Below the pieces are notes generated by a model. That model saw only the letters and a program-made list of their open reading frames with translations, had not been told where the DNA came from and did not search any database. A stretch of 64,000 bases of DNA. Source: Coriolopsis trogii. Its lineage: Eukaryota > Basidiomycota > Agaricomycetes > Polyporales > Polyporaceae. A program made the translations under genes and the position numbers. Positions 47,614 to 59,529 of this stretch are shown in pieces. The stretch spans positions 1 to 64,000 of the forward strand of contig JAHYIO010000028.1 of NCBI GenBank assembly GCA_020543525.1. The letters run 5' to 3'. The stretch's first letter is position 1; each line of letters begins with the position of its first letter.

Positions 47614-48934
47614 CGCAGAGGAAACGAGTGAATGTTGTGATGCCGTCGGCCACCTCTTATAAGTATCGTCCAGTCGTCGATCTTCTATCAGATCGGCCGT
47701 AGATGTAGACTGTCCGTCTGCTCGAGTCGATTCTACTATCCACACGTGGATACCGACAAAATGACGAGCTGATGGAGAGCACAAGGGGACACATACATAG
47801 CACTAATCGTACCTGCCATGAAACGCCAGCATGAAGTACCTGAAGTGCTCCACTGTTGTCTGTATGGCCCTTCATCGCATGTCGCAAGCTAGCTCAAGGC
47901 AGCATTCGTACAGCACGTACAGCACCTGTGATCACAAAGTTTCGCATGTCTCAACGGCGATAGGGCCGCCAGGCCACCCATCATTCAGACGGCCCATGCA
48001 GGCCCAGACATGGGGATAGCCTGGTGCACCGACATCAGGAGGAATACTATAGAGTCCGGACACAGGCAAAACCTACTAGGGTCGGAACAGAATGAAGGTT
48101 GGAAACGGGTAGGGATTGCGGTGCACGGTGATGATAAGTGTGCTTCGGCGAACGTGTGGACACACCTAGAGGCGAATTGGGCTTCGTCCGATCGCAAATG
48201 ATATACGCGGTCGGCCTTACACTGGATGCAGGTTGAGGGCCCAATGGTGGAACACGTACATGCTGGAGAACCAACGTGTGGCTATTCATGACTGAGTCCA
48301 GGACGACACCCGCACGACCAACGCGTTGGAGATGCGACAGTGGCTGCGCGGTCTCCGAGAATGATAGGACACAAATGGACAAGGGTCCGGCATCGCGGTA
48401 ATATGACATGGTTCATGGGGACAGGGGAGTGAGGCGAAACACATCGTTGGACGTAGGGAGCGCTTCTGACGCCGGCGGATACAATGATGTTCTCGGGGTG
48501 TCTCGCGTGTATTATTTGTGTAGCCTAGATGACACATGTGGCGGTGGTTCCGAGCCTTCAATCATTCGGTACAAAGTAAGTAGTTGTGCGACTCAGAATC
48601 GTAATCATCCTTGACTTACTGGATCGAATCTATACCCGCCTCATGGAACACTGTTGCCTTCGGGATGCCTGTATGCGCATCCCGCGGAACGTCTCCATCA
48701 GATACCAATGAACTCAGCAATCCTGTTTGTCACCATTGTCTCTCAGACCAATGATGGTGCGACTGGGCCTGTTGCCCAAGTCGTGTCTTGTCTGACCAGC
48801 AAGGACTATCTTCTGCTCGCCTATATGCATTTCGGCATTCGTTATGAACTCGGCGATGTCCAAGCTACAGCAACTATGAGCTCTTTTCATTGCAATGGAG
48901 TAGCACTCACTTCAAGGGATACGCATGAGAGTGG
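47614..48934. other. Intergenic stretch without a recognised gene
   Basis: Upstream of the DUF6534 gene and downstream of the F-box-like gene. Only short frames without domains are present. Confidence 0.4.
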
Positions 48935-50031
48935 CTACTCATCGGAGCTAGGTACAGTGGACTGCTCAGCATCCGACTCTTCGTCACCCGAAGTGATCGC
49001 CTCCGGGTCGAGCTCGTCTTCCGTGTTGAACACCACGTCCACTTTGTGCTTGTACCGAAACCGCCAGGTTACGGACTTCAAAGAGGAAGGACGCGCCATG
49101 TCTTTCTTCTTTAGCACCCACTCGTTCCGCCAGTCGGGGCTCGCGTACATCATGTCCATGCACGCGTCGCACTCGCCTGACCACAGGGTGTCGTTGGTCG
49201 CGGAGATGGACGTCTTGCCATCTAAGCCATAGGCAATGGACAGCGTCACGTCCTCCAATCTCGTGAGCGGTATGAGGAACTGCGCATAATGACTCTACAT
49301 CGTGTATTTATTATCTTCTGCACATTGCACCGAGGGTATAGTCTTACCGGAAGGCCGACAACACTTTCGTATACAATCGTTTCAGGCGGATGATCGACAA
49401 AGGTAGCAAAACAACATATGTTGCAGAGGTTGCACCAGATGAGGTCCTGGCACAATTTGAGCTTGCGCAGGCCCAGAAAGGCCTGACCGATAAAACGTAG
49501 GGCCATAGGTGAGGGCCAAGACATGTCATAGATCTCGAGCTCCTGAATTCGGTAGGCAATATGTCGAGGATGATCAAAGCGCATGAGAAGTATGGAGTTC
49601 GACCTCGTAGGGTCGAAATCGATGCGGAGTTTATGAAGGCGGTGGAAGATTCGCAGGTCCCATGGCTCAGGGGAAGCTTGCAGGTCGGTCCCCATCTCCA
49701 CGCAATGCAACTCTCTACGTTGCGCAAATGAAGACAGCCCGAGGACCAGGTACAGAATAGCTCACCTTGTCCAAGTACTGAATTCAGGCCATGCATTCAA
49801 CAGGTCCTCTGGCGATTGTGCGTAGTAGATCTCAAACCAGGCCTCCATGGCCAATTGGCGGAATGTCTTCGATGCGAGCGTCAAGGGTTCTACAGTCCTC
49901 CATGGCGGTTTGTAGCTCTGACGCGGCTTTTCAAGCTGGCGGCCATCAGCATAGGTGCGAACAAATTCAAGGACGATTTGGCGGAGGAGTTCGGTGGGTA
50001 GGAGCGTTTGGCAGAGGGGATGATCGTGCAT
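48935..50031 (-). CDS. F-box-like agaricomycete protein
   Basis: Three exons: 50031-49766, 49714-49348 and 49279-48935, giving 325 residues. The start MHDHPLCQTLLPTELLRQIV resembles an F-box N-terminus (LLPTELLRQIVLEF), followed by LASKTFRQLAMEAWFEIYY, as in many agaricomycete F-box-like proteins. The body has leucine-rich stretches (LRIFHRLHKLRIDF, IQELEIYDMSW, LGLRKLKLCQDL). The tail is acidic (SGDEESDAEQSTVPSSDE). An in-frame ATG at 50,262 would add 77 residues without family character, so 50,031 is preferred. It is divergent from GLE1. Role beyond a possible SCF adaptor is unknown. Confidence 0.75.
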
Positions 50032-50344
50032 GTATAAGACTGGGAGAAACAGATGTGCGCAAGCACTGACATAGGCTGTCGAACTTCTGGTACAGACCAG
50101 TGAGACGGTGAAGTTCTCGTGAAGCCTGCGAGAGAGCAGGAGACACTCCAAGGTCAGGACCCTCCGGGCCGAGTGAGGCCACCTCCCACGTGACAACCAC
50201 GTGGAGGCGATCTGGCGGCAAACCGTTGGACCTTTGGGCACGCTGCAGACGGGGCATTGCACAACTCACGACTGCGAGTCCGACTTTCTTCTGGACGCCA
50301 CCATATCCTTGATTACATCAAGCTGGGCACTAGTTGAGAAGAAC
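50032..50344. promoter_or_regulatory. Divergent intergenic region between the F-box-like gene and GLE1
   Basis: 313 bp between two start codons pointing away from each other; it must hold both promoters. No specific site was recognised. Confidence 0.45.
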
Positions 50345-52335
50345 ATGAGGTTTGCAGCACCAAGGTCACCTTCACCAACGCGCAGGTATGTCCAGATAGC
50401 GGAGGTGTGGCTTGGAGTATTCAACTTGTGTCGCCTCTCGACATATCAGACGCTACCGCCCTCGTTCAACATTTGGAGTACCGTCACCCTCATCTTCGGA
50501 GGACGAGGATGATGTGTCAGATTCTGACTCCGTAACGTCCTCCTCGGACGGCTATGTGTCTGGGTCTGAAGAACTGTACGTACAATTCGCTCTGCATACG
50601 TCGTTTAACAGCTTTGGACGGTCTATCAGAAAGCACTCAAGACAGAAGTCTGTGGCAGAGCAATGGCTCATGGAGGACACTCTCGCAGCTGTTCGTCGCC
50701 GCCTCAACCATACAGATCCTTACGAGGAATGGGAGAAGGAGACGCGTCAGGAAGCCTTTGTGCGTACCGTCGTCCTTCACACACCTTCCGTATTGACGTG
50801 TTTGAATAGCGCGTGGCAAGGCGAAAGCACACGCAGGACTCGCAAGAACAGAAGCTGGCACGTAGCCAGAGACGCGTACAGGATGACCAACGTCGAGTTG
50901 CGCTGCACGAACAGCAGCTCAAAGAGGTCGAAGCTCAACTTGCTGCCATGAACCTTCAGAGAAAGCAAGAGGAGGACAATCTCCGCGCGCAGTGGAAGGA
51001 GCGCGAACGCCTACTTTGGGAGCGCATTGACTCCGTGATCAAGGTGGAAGAGGATCGTTTACGCGCAACGCAGGAAGCTGAGCGCAAGAAACGCGAAGAG
51101 GAGGAACGGCGGAAGCGCGAGGTCGAGGAGAAGAAACGGCAAGTGGAAGAGAAGATGCGGCAGGAGGCGGAAGAGAAACGCAAGCAGAAGGAGAAGGAGG
51201 AGGAGGAGAAACGCAGACAGGTCGAGGCTGATCGTGCAAGGGAGGAACGGGAACGTGCTGAGGAGAACGAGCGGAAGGTCTTGGGACACACCACCGCGTC
51301 CGAGGACTGGAAACGAGCTCGACAGACATTGAAGGTACGCATGACGCGTCGATGTGTCCGGTATTCGCTGATTTGGCCCACTCAGGCTCTGAAATCGGGA
51401 CCAATGAAAGTTGTGAAGGGAGACAAGGCCTTGAAATCTCTCTGGAGCACTGGTCGTCGGGCAATCACGCCTAAAGTCGGGCAGCTTACCAACGACCACA
51501 ACGCGATCATGCGCATCGTGAGTGTTATTCTTTGCCTTCGTATCTGAACACCGCTCGAGGTATGTTCTCCAGTCGCACGAGATAGTCAACATTATCCGCC
51601 CGTCACAAGCACATCCTCCACCCGTCTACATCGCGCTCCTGTCCTCGCTGGCCAAGGCTATCCTTCTACAAGCCGAGACAGAAGTGACTGCCGAGAAGAA
51701 GAGCGCCATACCGCTTGCGCAAATGACGACGAACCTGCTCATGGCCCTCGAGGGGTTTGCGGACATTTTCTGGGCAAAGCTTTGCCAGCGCTGTGGTGGT
51801 TGGCCCGTCCCCATCGTTATTCCCCCGAAGGACGTCGACGATGTTGCCTTCACTCAGGAGACGAGGCGGAAAGTCCTTGGATATCGAGACGCGGAGGAGA
51901 CGACAGCCGACTACACGAGCCGGGTGTCGGGTGTGATGCGAGTGTACTTCCACATTCTCGCGATACCTGTCAACCAGCCTCTCGACCCTATCATGAGGCT
52001 GCCCCGCTATTGGACGTTCTTCTCCCGGATGTTGAAGGAACCGCAGCTCCTGGACAGCTCAGTGGCGCCCCAAGTTATATACAGTAAGTGCAGGTGCACT
52101 GTCTCCCGGAACGCATGCTAACATATCCCGGATAGCTGCACTGGACGTGGGCGGGCTTCTCGCGCGTGAAGTTTGGGGTCAACAATGGGTGCGACTGCTA
52201 GCGCTTCTGTACGAAGGTGTCACGGTGGGATACCACGGACTCGAGGGCCGTCTCATTGGTGGGCAGTCCCCCGAAGGCATTGCTGCAAGAACCCGGGTGC
52301 AGCTGGAGATTGAGCGCATCATGCATGCTTCATGA
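50345..52335 (+). CDS. GLE1: Nucleoporin GLE1, mRNA export factor
   Basis: Six exons: 50345-50385, 50450-50759, 50810-51334, 51386-51517, 51573-52083 and 52136-52335, giving 572 residues. An N-terminal Ser/Asp-rich region (SSSEDEDDVSDSDS) is followed by a long charged coiled coil (about residues 118-280, dense Glu/Arg/Lys). The GLE1 domain contains AITPKVGQLTNDHNAIMRI, YIALLSSLAKAILLQAETEV, IPLAQMTTNLLMALEGFADI and WAKLCQRCGGWPVPIVIP. Gle1 binds the DEAD-box helicase Dbp5 together with inositol hexakisphosphate at the cytoplasmic face of the nuclear pore and stimulates its ATPase during mRNA release. The domain order and size fit the family. Confidence 0.9.
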
Positions 52336-52768
52336 CACGACAGTCCCGTATGACGCTTTTCTACGAGCATTGACGATCATTCAGTCAAGGACGTGATGAT
52401 CATATAGCCACTAGGGCCGCATTGCACCAGGTCGGGCCTGTGCATACGTTGTATTGTGTATCTGCTCGTCGTGGAACTTGACACGCTGGATCTGTAGTTG
52501 CATTGTACTCTACCTGCCATGATGAATTGATGTGTTGCTTGGCATGCTTCCCTGATACACACTGGAACTTGAAGTTGAACTCAGAACTGCGTGATGAACT
52601 GTCACGTCATGTGACACGAACGGCACGCCCGTCAATCCTGCCGTTGCGTTCCTCCATCTGCTTCTCCCCGCAAGTGCCTTGCTCGGAGCGCTCTCATATC
52701 CACATTGTACACTACCCCCACCACCGACTCTTCGTCACTCCTTACTCTTTCGATCTGTACATGTCACT
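52336..52768. promoter_or_regulatory. Intergenic region upstream of the CAMKL kinase
   Basis: 433 bp between GLE1 and the kinase. No clear TATA box was identified. A second ATG at 52,761 overlaps the chosen start in another frame and opens only a short frame. Confidence 0.4.
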
Positions 52769-55700
52769 ATGGCGGCCGGCAGCAACGGCCACAAACACAC
52801 AGGCTCCGTCTCGCAGGCGCAGAACCATAAGGCGCAGCTTGTGAACGCATACAACGAGCTAGGGAAGGAGCTCTCTTCCCAGAAAATCAGGGTTGTTGGG
52901 AACTACACACTAGGAAAGGTCATAGGAGAAGGTACGCGTTCGGTGCTCTGCATATGCCTCGGTGCTCACCCGCAGGGATGTGTATTAGGAACTTATGGAA
53001 AGGTGCGCTTGGGTACCCACCGCCTGACGGGGACCCGCGTCGCTATCAAACAGATCCCGAAGGCCATGTCCGCTGCGCTTACGAGGGAGATACACCATCA
53101 CCGCCAGCTGCACCATCCGCACGTCACCCAACTATTCGAAGTGATCGCGACCGAGTCAAGTATCTGGCTTGTCACCGAGCTCTGCTCCGGAGGCGAGCTC
53201 TTCGACTACCTCGCGGAGAAAGGACGCCTCAGCGAGGAGGAGACGCGTGTTCTCTTTGGACAGCTGTGCCTCGCGGTGGCATACGTCCACGAGAAGGGGA
53301 TCGTGCACCGGGACCTGAAGCTCGAGAACGTCCTCCTGGACGAGCGGTGTCGAGTCAAGCTGGGTGATTTCGGCTTCACGCGCGAATTTGAGAAGGGAAA
53401 CTTGCTGGAGACGTTCTGTGGGACGACAGGATATGCGGCTCCTGAGATGCTGCTAGCGAAGAAATACCTTGGCCCAGGTACGTCATAATCTTGCGATCCT
53501 AGCGCCTATCCGAGGAGATGCTGGCCTTGGAGCAATCAAAGGCCGTCGAGTCATCCCACTACAATATGCCCGTAGACAGCATCTCCGACGATAGACAGAG
53601 GGTAGATGCGACGTGCCTGACCATACTTCAGAGGTGGACGTCTGGTCATTAGGGGTTATTCTCTACACCCTTCTGACTGGCACCCTCCCATTCGACGACG
53701 ATGACGAGAGCGTCATGCGCGATAAGGTCATCGAAGGAGTGTTCGAGGATCCGGAGTGGCTGTCAGACGGTGAGAGCTGGCCTCGTCTCGTTGGTATTCC
53801 CGAGACTGACGTCCATCACGTCGCTCAGAATCAAGAGACTTGCTTCACAATATATTACAAGTCGATCCTGCCAAACGACTTACAATTGCACAAATCCTGA
53901 CGCACGGATGGTTCACCGCTATAGAGAAACACACAAATAGGGAATCCATGCAGAGCATGTCACCTATCCTATCCCGACCCTCCTCGCCTGCACAATTGCA
54001 GACTTCAACCGGGATCTACCCACAGCCGCCTTCCGCTTCGACGGCGTCCGACGCGACCTTCCATTCAGCCTCATCGGAGTTCGCCTCTTCTACCCCCACG
54101 ACCCCTGATGAGAAGGTTTCCAAAGAGCTCACATCTGAATCACAGAGTACTCTTAAGAAGCTCACCGCGAGACAGGCATCGGGTTCATCCAACGGCAAGG
54201 CAGAATCCGCTGCTGTTCCTGAAGAGGGCGAGGAACGAGCTGCGGATGCTACTCCATCACGTCCTTCGATCTCCCGCAACGACAGCAGCAACAAGGTGCC
54301 GCCAGCATATCCGGCACGCACCCCGGCCCGTACCAAGCGTCGTTCTGTTTCCTCAACGCTCTCCGACCATGGCCCGGCGTCCTTCGAAAGGTCGAATGCC
54401 CCTTATCCGCCGCAAGACTTCCTTTCCCTTCTCCACACTCCTGCTCCCCTGATCTTCTCGACACCCCTGGAACGAGATCTGCTGAACTCTATGAGCGCGC
54501 TTGGCCTCGATACGGGGCAGATCGTCCATTCCGTGCTCACTGATGCCTGCGACGCAACTGGCGCCCTATGGTGGATGCTTAAACGAAAGGCGGAGCGAAA
54601 GGCGGTGGAAGACGCTAAGAAGGCCCCTGCAGAGCAACCAGTCGAGCGCCCCGTCGAGCAACCCGTCGAGCAGCCGTCTGTTGTGCAAGAGGTGGCCGTA
54701 GACGAGAAACGCACAGACTCTCGACGTGACAAGTCTCACGGACGCTCTTCTCAGATGCGTTCGTATACTGACGAAGGGCATATTTCATCGAAGCAGCGCC
54801 AGCCCATACCCCCCGCCCTGGTCCCTTCGCACACCGCTCCCGAGCTGCAGCTGATTCCCGCGACCCCGACAGTCGCGTCCTCGACGCGACCGGTCACTCC
54901 CCCTCGGGCGAGCTCACCCACAAATCCTCTTCTATCGCCGACTCCTTCTATCGCAGAGTCGCTTGCCGCAAAGTCCATCCCCACCACACCGAGCAGTTCT
55001 AAGGACTCCGGGTCTAAAGGCCGCAAGGCCCGCGCGGCTAGTGTGAGCATCATGCAACGTGCGACGACGGCCCTGGAAGCGGCCGGGCTTGTGCGCAAGA
55101 AGTCTGCTGAGGCCGTTCGGGAGGAACGAGAGCGCCGCGAGAGGGAGGACAAGGAGAAAGAGAAGCAGAAGAATGGGGGCAGCGAGGAGCCGCGGTCATC
55201 GCACGGGAGTGCGTCTGGCAAGCTGACGAAGACGCCCCCTACGCGTCCGGTGAAGGACAGCGCCCTTTCCTCCACGCCGCCGCCTACTGAGTTGAATAGC
55301 TCTCAGGGTCAGGTTGGCTCACCCTGGATTTTGGCGGGAAGGCAGTCCCCGCCTCCGGATACGGGTTCGCCAGCCGATACCCTCACATCGCTGCCGCATA
55401 TACCGAGTCGGGGAAGCAAGCTTGGTTCTGGGCATCGTAGCCGCGCCAGTCTGCTGTCGACGTTCCAGCGCTGGTTCAGAGAGGATCCGAAGGGGAAGCG
55501 GAAAGAGGACCCTGCCCATACCCTTACACAGACGAGTTCTCTCAACTCTCCAGGGTCCAGTCCTGTGTCGCAGCGACGCGGCGGTACAATCAAAGGGCGT
55601 CCCGCTGGCCGTGGCAAAGCTGTGGGCGGGCGCAGCAAGACATCGAACCGTGCGAAGCGCGCATCTGTCTCCTCGCGTCGGTCGAGCAGCGTCAACTCGC

Positions 55701-56815
55701 GCAGGTCGTCGACGTCAATGCAGTTCCCTGTGCTAGAATCTCCTTCTTACTCGGCCACGGTGTCGCGTCAACGCAGCGATCCGAGCAGGCGGTCGTTTGG
55801 TAGTCACACGCCCAATTCGGAGCGGGACGAGTTCATGTCGCGCCCGAGTTCGATCCATAGCTTTATCAACCATCCGCGGCACCGCAAGTCACCATCGGCG
55901 AGTTCGGCAGGGTCGATGTACATGGGACGCACAGCGTCGCCGCTCCCGAAAAATCATCGACGCGCGGGCTCAGGGTCCTCGACGCGCGTCCTACGGCAGG
56001 TGACGATGACGCCTACCAGCACGAGCAAGGCATCGCACTTGCGGTCCAACTCGGCGTCCTCAGCACAGTCGCGACAGTCTTCGCGACCTGGATCGCTGTA
56101 TGATCTGTCGGAGACGGACAGCAGGAGGAATAGCTCGCCACACAAGCTGGCTGTCAGGAGGTCTTTGGACGAGACGCCTCGGAGGAGCCATAGCCCTGCG
56201 ACGTTCATCGCGCACAAGCGGCAGACGCCGTTCTCGAACCCGAACGGGACGGGCTATCTCAACTCGCTCGGCCGCTCGAGCTGGAAGAAGTCGTGGGGGC
56301 TTGAGCCTCCCGGGTGGCAAACGCGGACTGCGCATCCGACAGTGGAGGTGCTTGCGATCTATCCGCCCGAGGTTCCTGGGATCCGGGACGTCTTCTCTGG
56401 CAGGCACAGTTTGGGCGACGAGTCGGATTGGGTGGACGAGGAGGACGAGAGCCCGGCGTATGTGGGCGGGCTGGGCCAGATGCCGTCGTCTGCGAGCAGC
56501 ATGGTGACGACGTTTGCGCAGGCGGAATCGCCGATCACGCCCCCTCCGAGGAGCGCGCCTGCGCGCACGGGGGGTGGTTCCACGAGCACGAGCAAACGCT
56601 CTGCGCCGGCGATAGGTGGGCTTACTGTTGGAGGGGCGGGGAGGGCTGGGAGAGGGAAGGCGAGTCGCTCGCCTGCTGGGCGGAGCTCGCCGCTGCCGGC
56701 GGAATCGACGTTCGAGGCGGCTGAGACGCGAGCTGGACGGAGGCAGCTGCCTCCGGGGCGGGCGGGTCCGGCCTTCCGTGGTATTCAAGAGGAAGACGAG
56801 GATGAGGAAGAGTGA
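52769..56815 (+). CDS. CAMKL-type Ser/Thr kinase with a long disordered tail
   Basis: Four exons: 52769-52931, 52989-53477, 53632-53769 and 53829-56815, giving 1,258 residues. The kinase domain covers about residues 47-305: GEGTYGKV loop (split by intron 1), VAIKQI lysine, HRDLKLENVLLD catalytic loop, DFGFTRE, GYAAPEML, DVWSLGVILY and DPAKRLTIAQILTHGWF. All catalytic residues are present. The order and the ELCSGGELFDYL hinge fit the AMPK-related CAMKL group; which subfamily (for example Kin4 or Nim1/Gin4) I cannot say. The tail of over 900 residues is Ser/Pro/Arg-rich, with RERREREDKEKEKQK and repeated RRSS motifs, and ends in an acidic EEDEDEEE. Such tails usually carry regulatory and docking sites; a role in polarity or the cell cycle is inference only. 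Confidence 0.88.
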
Positions 56816-57442
56816 GCTACGTATGTGGCATGACTCGCATGGCGTGCGCCGTCGCTCCTGCGTGTGCTGTGCAATGGACACTTGGCTGTATATAGACAGG
56901 CTGTTGACCTCCGTCTGCTTGCGTTCGTCGCGCTTTCTATCGTTATCCATCCGTTCGTTATTTACTGTAGTATACGTACACGTCTCGTAGCTATTTCTGA
57001 TTGGTACTCGTTGGTTCGCTGACTATTTCTTTTGGATACCCTGTACTCCGGATGGTCCCACACTAGCAGTACTTGCTTGGATGGAAGTGTTGTCTCTGGG
57101 TCTTGTCAGATCGTGTTACACAGCAGCACAGATGGCAGTGGGTATGTGCTGCGATGAGCAAGACGGGCTGACTAGTGTTCGATGGACGCCGCCTGCGGAG
57201 GCACAGGCTGGAAGTGGCGGTGCGGGGGCCGGGCAGACTCCGGATGCTTGCGCGTGTTTGGCTCGCCTACTCCGCCGCCCTCGTCACCAGCCGCGCTACT
57301 TACGACCACCACCACCTTCACGACCACCCACGCTCTCCCCCTACTCCTTCCTCTAATCCGGTCAGTTCATCGCGGCTCTCACCTCTGTTCTCGACAAGCT
57401 TACGCCTCGTACCCGGTTGCCTGCTTTCTGAACGATACAGCC

Positions 57443-58211
57443 ATGTCAGTGGCATTCTCTCTATCGCTTCCTGTAACGCTCTCTGAACAAGCTTCCCTCC
57501 CTATCCCCAACCCCATCTGGCCCCCATAACATTGCGCATATGCCCGCTCTTGCCGTCTTTCTAGGTCTGAGCCCTATGACCCTTACTTGCCCCGTGGCGG
57601 CAGCTCCTCGAACCCGGCGGGCGCGGGAAACTCGAAGACGGCAGCCATCCAGCAGCAGATTGACGACACCGTTGGTATCATGAGGGAGAACATCACAAAA
57701 GTCGCAGAGAGAGGAGAGAGGTTGGACCAGCTGCAGGACAAGACTGGTGCGTATTTCCCGCTGTGCTCTGCCTCGAGCCCGTTGCTTCGACGGCTTCTGT
57801 TGCATGTGGCTGCGCAGGCGGCCTCTCACCATAGCGTTCTATTTGTGCTGACATTGCTCATTCCGTCTCACAGATAACCTCGCCGTCTCGGCGCAGGGCT
57901 TCCGTCGCGGTGCGAACCGTGTCCGCAAGGTGTGTTCTCCTATGGTCCTATATATGCTGTGTCTCAACTGGTTGGACGTCTTCTTCTCCAGAACATGTGG
58001 TATGTTTCTCGTTCATATGGTTGAGCGAAGTTCTGTCCAGTTGCTAATCTGTATGCGACTCTAGGTGGAAAGACATGAAGGTGAGCAATGCACTGCGACT
58101 ACGCATCTCGCCGCTCACCATCTCTTGTAGATGAGGATCATCATTGGCGTGGCCATTGCTATCATTATTGTCATCATCGTCGTCTCAGTGGTCAAGGCGA
58201 CACAACACTGA
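57443..58211 (+). CDS. Synaptobrevin/VAMP R-SNARE (Snc type) with split start codon
   Basis: Six coding exons: 57443-57444 (AT), 57565-57746, 57874-57929, 57992-57999 (8 nt), 58065-58080 (16 nt) and 58131-58211, giving 114 residues. It starts [13 protein letters not shown]. The R-SNARE motif runs from about residue 29 ([19 protein letters not shown]), with the zero-layer Arg in [18 protein letters not shown]. Then come [18 protein letters not shown] and a tail anchor ([19 protein letters not shown]), ending KATQH. Family role: vesicle SNARE for fusion of secretory and recycling vesicles with the plasma membrane. No longin domain. The initiator ATG is completed across an intron (AT|GTCAGT ... 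CTAG|G). Length equals that of yeast Snc proteins. Confidence 0.93.
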
Positions 58212-59473
58212 GCTTGCCTCCCGTACCGCCTGTACCTCACCGCCCTCGCCCCTCCAGACTCCATCTTGCGGCTTAGCGGAGCCGTTGTTGTTCTATATCT
58301 ATGCGCGCAGTTTCTAATCCGCAGTCGGTCCTCAGTCTTCTTCTCGGTGCGGATTCTCCCATGTGTTCATAGGTCGTCCAGATCCGGACTATAGTAGCTT
58401 TCCAATGTTCATGTTCTCATTCATGCCATCAACGCTGCGCCAGGCTCCAACGAACGCGCACCCATCATGGATACGTTGCGTCGTGTGCGTTCACGAAGAC
58501 TGTTAGGTTTCGCGACACGGGATGTATGCGCGTTGAAATGCCGTCTAACTTAGGCACTAGCTCTCTCGACATGGACTCGTTCATCGCGCGTGTCTGACCA
58601 CATAACTGTGGGCGATGGCCGTGCACGCTGCGAGGAGTGAGTACACGCCACCGTCAGTGCACACGCGTTGTGATTGTTTCGTAGTTCGCGCGCATGCCGT
58701 TCGCTTTCATGCCAGCGTATCTCGGACACTCCTGTGGCCCTCGAACGTACACGATCAGTTTGATTGATTTTGCTCGTGCTTCGCCACTCACGTATATCAT
58801 ACTCAGTGCAACGCGTCCACTATCACTATTGTTAGGCCAAGACCTGCGAAGAAGCGATCCCGTCCCGTACCCGCTGCGTCTGAGTCCAAGCGATGCCGGT
58901 GCTGTCGGGAAACTCAGTCCAATCGTGCCCCTCGCATGTTGAGTCGTCGATCACGGTACGGTGGGCTTATGACAAGTTGGGGTGATAGCAGGTAGCGGGA
59001 GGGGACGACTGGCCGCCTCCGCGAAGTCGTCGCGCTCACCCGAGCTGTGTTGGTGCCACAGCTCACATGTGCACAGCCCACAAGTCTCAAAGTCCGACCT
59101 GGGTCGGTGGGCGGGATCGCTTTCTGAGCACTTGCTGCGTGTTTTGGTTTTAGGAGATTATGTACGGATGCGCGAACGCGAGGCAGATGGGGTGGTATAT
59201 ATTCATTCGACTGCTGGACGGCGCGTGTCTGACTTTCGCAGTGAAACGACATCCCCCCGTCCCTCCCCCTCCATCCCCACTACATACGCGCTCCACCTGC
59301 GCGTCCGGTGCAGACTGCCCAGTGCCCACCGATTGCGCACGAGAATAGCGAAGCTGAGGGACGCGGGATTCTCATGGCCTCGTGAGTGTTCGTGTATTCT
59401 TGTACTGTGGGAGACGTGTCCGTGGTTCGTTTTAGCTGACCGCGCGCTCTGTCACGTCCTCCTCCTTCTCCGT
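58212..59473. other. Intergenic stretch, possibly with 5' exons of the next gene
   Basis: No recognised gene. It may contain the 5' end of the membrane protein at 59.5 kb, since that frame has no good start of its own. Confidence 0.35.
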
Positions 59474-59496
59474 CCCCCCCCCCCCCCCCCCCCCCC
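59474..59496 (+). repeat. Poly-C tract of 23 nt
   Basis: An uninterrupted run of C followed by AAAA, inside a pyrimidine-rich stretch. Its length is likely to vary between reads and between strains. Confidence 0.9.
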
Positions 59497-59529
59497 AAAA
59501 CCTCCTCCAACCTCCTCCTTGTCTTCGGG

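Noticed and set aside
50032..50262. Upstream ATG at 50,262 for the F-box-like gene
   Set aside because: The 77 added residues show no family character and would occupy most of the divergent promoter; the F-box-like start at 50,031 fits better.
50576..50611. Possible 36-nt intron in GLE1 exon 2 (GTACGT...TAACAG), in frame
   Set aside because: Shorter than other introns here (about 50-70 nt) and not needed for the frame; retained as coding, but cDNA could decide.
56060..56950. 296-codon minus-strand frame
   Set aside because: Antisense shadow of the Arg/Ser-rich kinase tail.
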